Below, piece after piece: positions 18,293-26,472 of a DNA stretch of 64,000 nt. Source of the stretch: Shewanella psychropiezotolerans (GTDB lineage: Bacteria > Pseudomonadota > Gammaproteobacteria > Enterobacterales > Shewanellaceae); assembly GCF_007197555.1 (NCBI RefSeq), contig NZ_CP041614.1, positions 4,704,001 to 4,768,000 of the forward strand. The letters are read 5' to 3'. Each line of letters starts with the position of its first letter. Position 1 is the stretch's first letter. A program made the translations under genes and the position numbers. A model generated the notes under the pieces. That model was given only the letters and a program-made list of their open reading frames with translations, was not told the origin of the DNA and searched no databases.

Positions 18293-19477
18293 TTAACTTC
18301 TATCTAAGGTAAAATCTAATTGAACCAGGCTGTCTGCAGCAACAGGTTTCCCATCAACAAATTTGGGTGCATAGCGCCACTTTTCCAACGCCTTTAGGGA
18401 TGCTCGTTCAAACCCTGAACTTCCCTTAGAATTAACCACTTTGGGATCTGTCACAAAACCAGACTCATTGACAGTAAAAGCAACTTGTACCCAGCCCTCT
18501 TTTCCAGTGCTAGCTGCTGACATGGGATACTTTGGATTGATACGATACAGGGGAGTTTGCTCTTGATTTTCCTGCCAAGGGCGCATACTGCCTATTGCGA
18601 TGCAGTGCTTTGTTGAAGATTCACTATCCCCCTCTTTTTCGTATAGCTCAACTAGACGAGCATGTGACGCCAGTTCATAGGGATGGCTGTAATTCAGTTT
18701 TGAGAACTGGGTTATCACCTCTTCAAAAAGTGGAATGGCTTTACTCTCTCTCCTCTCTGCAAACCAAATCATGCCAGCAGTGTAAGTCGCCTCCACTCTT
18801 TTCAAAGCATCTTGTGGCAACTTTTCCTGGTAAATCTCGAAGGCATCAAGCGCATAATCGCGCACTCTACGATCATAGTATTCAGAGTTTTTTAGCCCAT
18901 TAAAGGCACTCATTTGCACACTGGCTAACAGTAGTGGACGTTCACTGTCTTCGGCTATCCCTACCGCATGATGATATTGAGATTTGGCTTTTCTTGCATC
19001 TGAGCTTGTCTGCGCAGCACCAAGTAAAGGATCGATAGTCTCTAAAGAGTCCTCTCCAAACTCAGTTTCGTAAATACTTAGGGCAATCAGGTAAAGCTGA
19101 TGAGCCTTCTCTGCACGTTCATTTTTAGACTTCCTGTCTAGACTCTTATCTTTGTGTTGTAAGGCCGTCGCATAATTTAACGCCAGATTGGCAGTATCTA
19201 AGCTCTTATCACCGAACTCTTGTTGGCCCAATTCATATGACTCGGCCGAATACTGGAGCATTGCAGCAGCATCATTGTCTGTCACAGCATGCTTATACGC
19301 CTTGTAACTATCATTGAAGGTTACTGCCACATCAGACACTGGGCTAATATCTGAGGCAGACTTTAAGCCAAGCACCGGGGTAGACTCAGTGGCTGAAAGC
19401 AAAAAACTTGGGGCAGCGATTAAAAGAGTAAGGCCTAAAAGCTTAGGTTTAGCTAGAAGATGAATAGGTGACATCAT
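18293..19477 (-). CDS. Exported TPR protein with C-terminal TonB domain
   Basis: A 394-residue protein. The N-terminus (two Met codons, then hydrophobic residues up to about 27) is a signal peptide. The middle (about 50-290) consists of helical TPR-like repeats. The last ~90 residues form a TonB C-terminal domain: Y-P-M-S-A-A-S-T-G-K-E-G-W-V-Q-V-A-F-T-V, then F-E-R-A-S-L-K-A-L-E-K-W-R-Y. A genuine TonB has an N-terminal membrane anchor and Pro-rich spacer; neither is present. This is therefore a periplasmic TonB-fold protein of unknown partner, of a type common in Shewanella. Single gene, convergent with nadK. Confidence 0.8.
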   Translation of the reverse strand: MMSPIHLLAKPKLLGLTLLIAAPSFLLSATESTPVLGLKSASDISPVSDVAVTFNDSYKAYKHAVTDNDAAAMLQYSAESYELGQQEFGDKSLDTANLALNYATALQHKDKSLDRKSKNERAEKAHQLYLIALSIYETEFGEDSLETIDPLLGAAQTSSDARKAKSQYHHAVGIAEDSERPLLLASVQMSAFNGLKNSEYYDRRVRDYALDAFEIYQEKLPQDALKRVEATYTAGMIWFAERRESKAIPLFEEVITQFSKLNYSHPYELASHARLVELYEKEGDSESSTKHCIAIGSMRPWQENQEQTPLYRINPKYPMSAASTGKEGWVQVAFTVNESGFVTDPKVVNSKGSSGFERASLKALEKWRYAPKFVDGKPVAADSLVQLDFTLDRS

Positions 19478-19620
19478 AAATATCCATATTTATACAAAGT
19501 GAATAATAACGAGACCAGAGGTCTCTGTTACATCACCCTAACTGAAACACCACCATGACTCCAGCAATTACAACTTTAGATTTACAAAGTTTAACCAATA
19601 AAGATAAAACGTGTATGGCA

Positions 19621-20679
19621 CTAAAAGCTAAGCTGGCGAGACAAGCTAATCAGTTCAGCTTCTATCACCTTAGCATTTATCTGCGACAAACTGATAAGCT
19701 CGAGTCGGGAGTCCATCACATCATCTAGCTCGGTAATCGTCATCTCACCATCAACCAGATTAATTCCGGCAATGCCCTCGTCGGTAATAACTACGGCTTT
19801 AAAGCGTAATACATCTAAACTTTTCACCCAAACCAGAAGCTCATCGAAGTTAAATTCATAACTTGGGTCAAATACCCAGCCACAACTATAAGCTCCCTCG
19901 CCCACATTTGATTTAGACACAATGCCACGTTCGTCAAACTCCAATACACCGGCATTATAATCGAGCTCAAACACACTGGTTTTAGGAGTTAACAAGGATA
20001 CTGGCTTACTGGGTTTTGCTGCAGGTATGACCGCAGGTTCATTTAACAGGGTCATTAACTCGTGAGGCAATGCCGCAGAATCAACCCCAGCCATGCTGAC
20101 AGTGAGTAAGCTGCTGGCCTTGTTAAACTTCGGCCCTAGCAGGCTTTTCTGCTGCAGATAATCTTTAAGATCAGCCAAACTATCTCGGGTATAGAGGTCG
20201 GCCTTAGTCGCCAATATGATATCCGCGACCTCGAGCTGCTGATTGAAAATATCATGTTCCCGATAACGTGCATCGGTGACTTTTCTGGCGTCGACCAGAC
20301 ACAGGGTGGACTTTAATTTAATCACATTCTGATAGTGAGGCTCACTGAGCACCTTAAGCACTTCCCTTGGATGGCCCAACCCCGTCGGTTCTATCAGCAG
20401 TCTATCTGGCTTTGCCTTAGCGATAAGCTGATTGATGGCAACCTGCATAGGCACACCTGCTGCGCAGCACATGCAGCCACCAGCTACTTCACGAATTTCC
20501 ACAGTCTCACCGCTCCCGCCCAGCAAAGCGGCATCTATGCCCACTTCACCAAATTCATTGACTAGCACGGCCCATTTCTCATTCACTGGCTTATCGGCTA
20601 ACAGACGCTTGATTAGCGTGGTCTTGCCAACTCCTAGAAAACCGGTAATAACATTGGTGGCAATTGGCTTAATGATCAT
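19621..20679 (-). CDS. COG0523 (CobW/YjiA family) P-loop GTPase, putative metal chaperone
   Basis: A 352-residue cytoplasmic GTPase. Motifs in order: Walker A G-F-L-G-V-G-K-T-T-L near residue 14, the metal-binding G-G-C-M-C-C near residue 68, E-P-T-G-L-G-H-P switch region, and A-T-K-A-D-L guanine-specificity motif near residue 156. The C-terminal CobW-C domain is shorter and lacks an obvious His-rich tail. Family members deliver zinc, cobalt or nickel; which metal cannot be told from sequence, and no zinc-regulated neighbour or Zur-box is evident. Confidence 0.88.
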   Translation of the reverse strand: MIIKPIATNVITGFLGVGKTTLIKRLLADKPVNEKWAVLVNEFGEVGIDAALLGGSGETVEIREVAGGCMCCAAGVPMQVAINQLIAKAKPDRLLIEPTGLGHPREVLKVLSEPHYQNVIKLKSTLCLVDARKVTDARYREHDIFNQQLEVADIILATKADLYTRDSLADLKDYLQQKSLLGPKFNKASSLLTVSMAGVDSAALPHELMTLLNEPAVIPAAKPSKPVSLLTPKTSVFELDYNAGVLEFDERGIVSKSNVGEGAYSCGWVFDPSYEFNFDELLVWVKSLDVLRFKAVVITDEGIAGINLVDGEMTITELDDVMDSRLELISLSQINAKVIEAELISLSRQLSF

Positions 20680-20967
20680 CTTAAGGCCCAGAACGAGTTA
20701 GAAGTAAAGTAGCCGTCCAGTGTAGTAATTAATCTTACAAGTCTCAATACCTGTTACAAAGATCCCTCTCCTAATCGTTCAAGCGCAAGGTCCAACATCA
20801 CAACTTAGATACTTAATCAGCCAACAAGCGCAACATACGCATAAAAACAGTGCGATTGAACTCATTTTTTGATCTGTTTCATATCCAGTTAATGGACACC
20901 TGTATAGAATCCTATCGAAGCTCAAATAAATGAGCTCAACATAATAATTATTGATGGGTCACAAAAT

Positions 20968-22362
20968 ATGAATTTTCTAAAAACTGCAGCTGCGGCTGCG
21001 ATCTCGATTGCGTTATTATCAGGATGTAATGACGAAACAATTATCAACAACCCCGTTGAACCTACACCAGATAGCACTAATGTTCGCTTCGGTACTTATA
21101 ACTTATCATTCGATCGCAGCAGCTTCGAACAACTTGCTGCAGAGATGGCTTTAACCACTCCTGAGCAAGAAGCCTTAATGGAGAAGTGGTTCGATGAAAC
21201 CTTAACTGAAGACGAACTTAAAGTGGCAGAAAAAGTCATTCAGATCCGTAACGTCGCAGCTATAATCCAGACTGAACGTCCGGCAGTATTGATGATGGGC
21301 GAATTTAACAACGATGGCATGGGTGAGAATCAAGACGCTATTAAAGGTTTTCGCTTAAACTACTTAGCGGTACCACAAAATGGTCTAGGGACCACTTCTG
21401 ATGATAAGAAGATGCTCGAACCGATTCAATTCGCTTATTTCGAGAACTTCTCAACCAACACAGGTCTGCTCAGCGAATTCGATCTAGACCGAAACGGAAC
21501 TGTAGCACTACCAGGCGATGCTTGGGGCTTCGGTTTCTACCACGGCCAATATGCCTTTGGCTTACTGTCTCAGTACCCAATCGATACTGATAACATCCGC
21601 ACTTTCCAAACCTTCAAGTGGAAAGACATGCCGGGTGAAACTAACCCAACAATCACTAACTGTGAAGATGAAAACAATCCAATTCCAGAAGGCATGAAGT
21701 GTGGCGATGAATGGTATACAGCAGAAGCTTGGGCCGAAAAGCCATTGTCTTCTAAAAACCATGTGGATGCGCCTATCCTAATCCCTACTGCCGATGGTGA
21801 AAAAGTGGTTCACTTACTACTCTCTCACCCGACGCCACCCGTTTTTGATACGCTCACACAGAACAACAAGATGCTTAACCGTGCAGAGATTAAATTCTGG
21901 AGTGACTATGCATCAAATGCCGACTACATCTATGATGATGCCGGTGTCAAAGGCGGCCTAGGGCTAGATGCTTCTTTCGTCGTTATGGGCGATCTTAACG
22001 CCGATCCAGAAAATGGTGATGGCTTCCTCGATTCAATTCAAAACCTAATGCATCATGAACGTGTAAACGTACTGGCAACCGATGGTGTTTACGCGCCTAA
22101 CAGCCTAGGGTCTACTGAATGTGTAGCACTTGGTGGTTGTGGCGATAGCACCTACCCAGATCGCATCACCAGTACCTTCGGTCTACGTGTCGACCATGCT
22201 ATTCCGTCAAACGATCTTAACATCACAGACTCAGGCGTATTTTGGCCTGCAAGTTTCGAAGACGGCTACATGCTTATGAATGATGAGCGTGTTGGAAAAT
22301 GGGGCAACGGCAAGGATATCTCTTCCGATCACCGTTTGGTATGGATTGAAGCTGAGCTGTAA
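20968..22362 (+). CDS. Lipoprotein of the endonuclease/exonuclease/phosphatase superfamily
   Basis: A 464-residue protein with a lipobox L-L-S-G-C; Cys20 would be acylated. The following 20 residues are a Pro/Asn linker. The mature part starts V-R-F-G-T-Y-N-L-S-F-D-R and ends with V-V-M-G-D-L-N-A-D-P-E-N-G-D-G and S-S-D-H-R-L-V-W, the metal-binding N, GDxNxD and SDH signatures of the DNase I-like fold. Substrate (nucleic acid, phospholipid or phosphate ester) is unknown. Such proteins are commonly phosphatases or nucleases used to scavenge phosphate. Monocistronic, with its own terminator. Confidence 0.85.
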   Translation: MNFLKTAAAAAISIALLSGCNDETIINNPVEPTPDSTNVRFGTYNLSFDRSSFEQLAAEMALTTPEQEALMEKWFDETLTEDELKVAEKVIQIRNVAAIIQTERPAVLMMGEFNNDGMGENQDAIKGFRLNYLAVPQNGLGTTSDDKKMLEPIQFAYFENFSTNTGLLSEFDLDRNGTVALPGDAWGFGFYHGQYAFGLLSQYPIDTDNIRTFQTFKWKDMPGETNPTITNCEDENNPIPEGMKCGDEWYTAEAWAEKPLSSKNHVDAPILIPTADGEKVVHLLLSHPTPPVFDTLTQNNKMLNRAEIKFWSDYASNADYIYDDAGVKGGLGLDASFVVMGDLNADPENGDGFLDSIQNLMHHERVNVLATDGVYAPNSLGSTECVALGGCGDSTYPDRITSTFGLRVDHAIPSNDLNITDSGVFWPASFEDGYMLMNDERVGKWGNGKDISSDHRLVWIEAEL

Positions 22363-22430
22363 TTAGCTCACTTTGAAAGCACAAGAATAAGCGCTTTATT
22401 CAGTGCCACTCTTTATTCAGAGATAAGTGA

Positions 22431-22456
22431 AAACCGCCATAGTGGGCGGTTTTTTA
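22431..22456 (+). terminator. Terminator after the EEP lipoprotein gene
   Basis: Stem AAACCGCC/GGCGGTTT with a 6-base loop followed by T residues. Confidence 0.88.
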
Positions 22457-22531
22457 TGACTAAAAAATGGGTTAAACCAGCTTATCTTATCTTCGAGTCA
22501 ATCAGGTTAAACCGGAACCGGAAAATCACAA

Positions 22532-24036
22532 TTAGTGGCCCACAGACACGCTAGCTTGTCGTTCAGGCTTATCATAAATAGCAAACTTACTGATCAGCTT
22601 TTCGCTGGGATCATTCATGCCTATTACGTTCACATCGACGCCCAGCTTTCTAAATTTCAATATGACCTTATCTAATGCCGCAACCGCTGTAATATCCCAG
22701 AAATGTGCATCGGACAGATCTAAGGTAATGGCATCCGCCAGCTTCTTAAATTCAAATAGCCCGATAAAGTGATCAGCCGAGGCAAAGAAGATCTGACCAT
22801 GTACCCTGTGAGTAACATGCTCGTCCTCAATAACCACCTCATCCCTGACAGCTAATATGCTGCGACTCTTATTGGCATAGAATAAGGATGCCAGCACGAC
22901 TCCGACTAACACACCGATAGCCAGATTGTGCGTCATCACCACCACGACCATAGTTGAAATCATAACTAAATTGGTCGATAGAGGATGATGTTTAAGATCG
23001 GCAAGCGACTGCCAGGAGAAAGTGCTAATAGCCACCATGATCATCACAGCCACTAGGGCCGCCATGGGGATTAACTTCAGCCATGCGTCTAGAAACAACA
23101 CCATGAACAGCAAGAATATTCCTGCCGCCAGGCTAGAAAGCCTACCCAGTCCACCAGACTTGATGTTGATAATCGACTGACCAATCATGGCACATCCCGC
23201 CATTCCCCCCATCAGGGAAGCACCAATATTCGCAATACCTTGACCCTTACACTCACGGCTCTTGTTGCTATAGGTGTCGGTCAAGTCATCGACAATACTC
23301 GCCGTCATCATAGACTCGAGTAACCCAACAACGGCTAATGCTAAGGAGTAAGGAGTAAGGAGTAAGGCAAGATGATCCATAGAGTCTCGAGTGTCACAGG
23401 TACATCCGGCCAGAGGAACACAGGCAATGAGTCCGGCAAACTCCCCATATCACCCACAGTGCGGATATCCATCCCGGTATAGATGACAATCATGGTCAAC
23501 AGCACGATACACACCAGAGGTGATGGGATCTGCTTGCCAATTTTGGGGATCATAGGAAACAGATAGATTATCGCTAATCCCAGAGCCGTCATGGCATAAA
23601 CATGCCAACTGACATGGGTCAGCTCCGGGAGTTGCGCCAGAAGAATGAGTATCGCCAGCGCATTCACAAACCCGGTGATCACAGAGCGGGACACTAGCCG
23701 CATCAAGTCTGCCAATTTCAGATAGCCTATGACTATCTGAATGATCCCTGTGAGTAATGAAGCGGCTAACAGATACTCTAGACCATGGTCTCTGACCAGA
23801 GTCACCATCAGCAAAGCCATCGCCCCGGTTGCACCGGATATCATGCCAGCCCTGGCGCCGCTAAAGGCAACGATAACGCAGATGCAGAAAGAGGCGTACA
23901 GACCGACCTTAGGGTCAACTCCGGCAATAAGAGAGAAGGCGATAGCTTCGGGAATAAGCGCAAGTGCAACGACAATGCCAGACAGCAGGTCGCCGCGGAT
24001 GTTAGACATCCAATCGATTTTAAATTGTGTAAACAT
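22532..24036 (-). pseudogene. SulP family anion transporter with STAS domain, interrupted by a 7-bp tandem repeat
   Basis: An inner-membrane transporter (SLC26/SulP) of about 502 residues when repaired. The upstream frame (ATG 24036, AGAGG four bases before it) covers helices 1-8, with [15 protein letters not shown] and S-G-A-T-G-A-M-A. It runs into a stop after [10 protein letters not shown]. The downstream frame resumes at [14 protein letters not shown] and covers the remaining helices and the C-terminal STAS domain (residues ~400-500). Between them the unit AAGGAGT (plus strand) is present three times; one copy gives a continuous frame. Two extra copies add 14 bp. No partner gene (carbonic anhydrase, for example) is adjacent. 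Confidence 0.85.
23343..23367. repeat. Three-copy 7-bp tandem repeat within the SulP gene
   Basis: AAGGAGT is repeated at 23343, 23350 and 23357, followed by a partial AAGG. This is a classical slipped-strand site; copy number 1 or 4 keeps the SulP frame and 2 or 3 breaks it. Confidence 0.9.
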
Positions 24037-24263
24037 TAAACCTCTACTTTTCATCAGACGGCCGAACTTTTCGTCAGGCAGCCAAAGCCTGATTCAGAAA
24101 TCTGAAAGATAAATATAACCAAGACATCCATTTTATTCTAAGGAAGATTACCAGTACCGAACACAACCAGATAAACTCCTCGATTTATCAAGCCGCCCAC
24201 TTACACACCAAACGATACTCAAACATTCCATCATGAGTTAAATTACAATCATTTCCTTGAAAA

Positions 24264-24304
24264 TCAAACATCATGACCCCAAGCAAGGGTTTGCTTATGT
24301 TTGA
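24264..24304. repeat. Compound hairpin at the 3' side of the Y1 transposase
   Basis: An outer stem TCAAACAT (24264-24271) pairs with 24297-24304, and an inner hairpin AAGCAA-GGGT-TTGCTT lies at 24281-24296. The bulge CATGACCCC is on one side only. It is 35 bp past the transposase stop and may be an imperfect palindromic end or a REP-type structure recognised by it. The rest of 24037-24338 between sulP and the transposase holds no gene. Confidence 0.45.
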
Positions 24305-24338
24305 AAGATGACTTTTAACTGGATATCTTGGGTCTTAA

Positions 24339-25319
24339 TTAAGCGCTATCTAGCCATCGATGACAGTTGGCTGCACCTTGCCGGCGCTTGCGCTCAAGAT
24401 GTTCACAATAGGCCGTTAACTCTTGAGTGTTACCCACGGGCCCTTTGAAAATATTGGTAAACTCTGTGGCCAGTTTTATCCAGTTTTCTTGCGGGATATT
24501 AAGTCTATTTAAAATAGTAGCCGACTCTTGACTCATATACCCTCGCTTGTCAGCTCTGACTATTCGTCCAGTATCATCAACAAGTTGCAGATAATCTTTA
24601 GCACTGAACATGACTCCTTTAGCTATGCCTTTGCTCTCATTACCAACAAAGGGCAGCAGTGATGTTGGCTGCTCACCTTTCATGGCAGCTTGGATGCGTT
24701 TTTGAATACTAGTGAAGTCTGAGGTTTCCGGTGTAGCGGCCATCTTGGCACGGATAGGATTCAAATCTACATAGGCCATACAGGCAAGTACTGCTGCTTC
24801 ATCAAGCAGAGCCTGGGACTTAAACCTTCCCTCCCAGAAACGGCCTTTACACTTGTCCTCTGCATTAGCTCTACGAGCGATAGGTTCGTTGAGTGCCCGC
24901 ATAAACCAAGAGATGTCCATCAGCCTTAAGCGGTACTCTTTTACTCGTTTATTGATAATGTTTTGTTGATAGGATTCAAGTGGTTCACCTTTAACAAAAT
25001 CATGATTTAGGCTATCCCCTTTAAACAGCTTTTGCCATTGGGTGACCACCTCTACATCTGACCAATGCTTAGCTAACTCCACATCAATACGTAACACGAG
25101 ATGTAAATGATTACTCATGACTACATAAGCACAAATATCAATGGCAAACACAGATGAAAGTTCCAGTAGGCGACTTTCAACCCAATCCCGTCTATGCTCA
25201 TAGGATTGACCTGTATAATTATCGACTCCACACAAAAAAGCCTTTCTAACACAACGAGATATGCAGTGGTAGAATAATGTATCCTCCAAACTTACTAATG
25301 ATTTTCTTGGTGTCGGCAT
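24339..25319 (-). CDS. REP-associated-type (Y1, HUH) transposase
   Basis: A 326-residue protein from the ATG at 25319, chosen because AGGGGA lies eight bases upstream. It contains A-Y-V-V-M-S-N-H-L-H-L-V-L-R with the metal-binding H-x-H, preceded by F-Y-H-C-I-S-R-C. A helix beginning C-K-G-R-F-W-E-G-R-F-K-S-Q and A-Y-V-D-L-N-P-I-R-A-K follows, the signature of the IS200-like Y1 transposases associated with REP sequences (RayT/TnpA-REP). The C-terminal ~110 residues are an extra domain common in the marine members. The short direct repeat ATCTTGGGT lies at 24325-24333 and 25376-25384, one on each side of the gene. Confidence 0.85.
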   Translation of the reverse strand: MPTPRKSLVSLEDTLFYHCISRCVRKAFLCGVDNYTGQSYEHRRDWVESRLLELSSVFAIDICAYVVMSNHLHLVLRIDVELAKHWSDVEVVTQWQKLFKGDSLNHDFVKGEPLESYQQNIINKRVKEYRLRLMDISWFMRALNEPIARRANAEDKCKGRFWEGRFKSQALLDEAAVLACMAYVDLNPIRAKMAATPETSDFTSIQKRIQAAMKGEQPTSLLPFVGNESKGIAKGVMFSAKDYLQLVDDTGRIVRADKRGYMSQESATILNRLNIPQENWIKLATEFTNIFKGPVGNTQELTAYCEHLERKRRQGAANCHRWLDSA

Positions 25320-25397
25320 AACAAATCCCCTCAACAGCTCTCACGTAAGCTTAGTCAAGGGATCTTCATCAGACAATCTTGGGTGTCTTGGTTATTT

Positions 25398-25571
25398 CTA
25401 TCCTCTTAGCCCATACACCAGAAATAAGCATACCTCCATATTAGTGTCAACTGAGCTAACATCATTTATGCTGATATGCCTTATCTCGGCTAACGCTGGG
25501 ATGCAAGAAAACAGAGCGAAGACGAGCAGGAATAAAGAAAAAACTCTGGTCATTACACTCGTTTTCAACAT
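25398..25571 (-). CDS. Truncated small secreted protein next to the transposase
   Basis: A 57-residue open frame beginning at ATG 25571 with a very good GAGGGGGG ribosome site. The first ~30 residues are a signal peptide ending in A-L-A. The mature start E-I-R-H-I-S-I-N-D-V resembles the beginning of the small secreted proteins at 34284-35664, but the Cys-containing second half is missing and the frame ends 12 bp before the transposase-side direct repeat. It looks like a member of that family cut short by the mobile element. Function unknown. Confidence 0.45.
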   Translation of the reverse strand: MLKTSVMTRVFSLFLLVFALFSCIPALAEIRHISINDVSSVDTNMEVCLFLVYGLRG

Positions 25572-26033
25572 TACCCCCCTCTCTAAATTTGACAATGTCA
25601 TTGAAGTTACCCTCCATATTTTATACACAGAGTGTAAACATATTTGCTCGGAAAAGTCTGATAATTGTTCCTGGTTCGACTGGTATTTTGTTTTGCAGCC
25701 AATGCCGATTAGGGAGGAGGATACCATCTCATCATGTATTACGAACGCGTGTCTTGTAGGGCTGTCAGATCTTGTTTATCGGTAGAGCAACGAGCATAAC
25801 CAATCCGTATTTCAGTCATAAATATGTACGGTTAGGGGGCCACAAAAGAGATTGTTATCGTACCACTCATATGAGACAACTTCATCGCCCATTTCGCGGT
25901 GATCAGTAGGTACTGTTTAACTGTCCGTTCAACGATCCTCTTCCGTACAGGTCGCGAGACACTAAAATTAAGCGTCACGAAACCTCTTACTGAAGTAATA
26001 ACTAAAGCTTAGTAAGACGTTCAACATGTGCCA
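25572..26033. other. Intergenic stretch between truncated secreted gene and candidate immunity gene
   Basis: 462 bp without a credible gene. On the plus strand at 25735-25770 it carries an ATTACGAACG-centred motif related to copies near 34700 and 34930. On the minus strand around 25840-25920 a short open frame with H-R-E-M-G-D-E-V-V-S-Y-E-W-Y can be read, which might be debris of an older cassette. Confidence 0.4.
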
Positions 26034-26471
26034 TTAATTGTGGGTGGCATCATTTACCGCCACTAGTAAAACCAACTCTGAATATATTTTAAGAACCAAT
26101 CCACTCTCGAATCCTAATACCATATGATAATTGTCCTCAGATTGCTCAGAAGGTAAGAATCCTTCCATAAGATTCAAATCATCAGGATGTAAGTAGCCAA
26201 TATAACTGAGGCAGTCATCTTCAGAGAATGGCTTTTCACTGTCTCTTGGATTAACCCTAAAAATATCAACTGACTTAAATACTAGTTTCAGCTTTTTGTA
26301 TTGTTCTAGTTTAGCCCATTCCCCGGAACATTTTTTCCAATCGAGTTCTACAGTTCGCTCTTCAATATTGTATGCTAACTTCACAAAATCAAAATTTGAA
26401 TGTAAGTCCAAAAATGTTCCAGTAAATTCAATAGCGATAGAGTCTACAATTTTAAAATTTTCCAATAACAT
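26034..26471 (-). CDS. Candidate immunity protein for the RHS toxin
   Basis: A 145-residue acidic cytoplasmic protein with no signal peptide and no family I recognise. It starts at ATG 26471, separated from the RHS stop by a single base, so the two are translationally coupled. In polymorphic toxin loci the small gene directly after the toxin almost always encodes the cognate immunity protein, and that is the basis of the call. Predicted alternation of beta strands and helices (F-K-I-V-D-S-I-A-I-E-F-T, then L-V-L-K-I-Y-S-E-L-V-L-L-V-A-V) would suit a small alpha/beta fold binding the toxin domain. Confidence 0.65.
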   Translation of the reverse strand: MLLENFKIVDSIAIEFTGTFLDLHSNFDFVKLAYNIEERTVELDWKKCSGEWAKLEQYKKLKLVFKSVDIFRVNPRDSEKPFSEDDCLSYIGYLHPDDLNLMEGFLPSEQSEDNYHMVLGFESGLVLKIYSELVLLVAVNDATHN

Positions 26472-26472
26472 T

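Noticed and set aside
25815..25850. Group II intron-like GTACGGTT followed by GGGGG
   Set aside because: No domain V hairpin or reverse transcriptase frame could be found around it.
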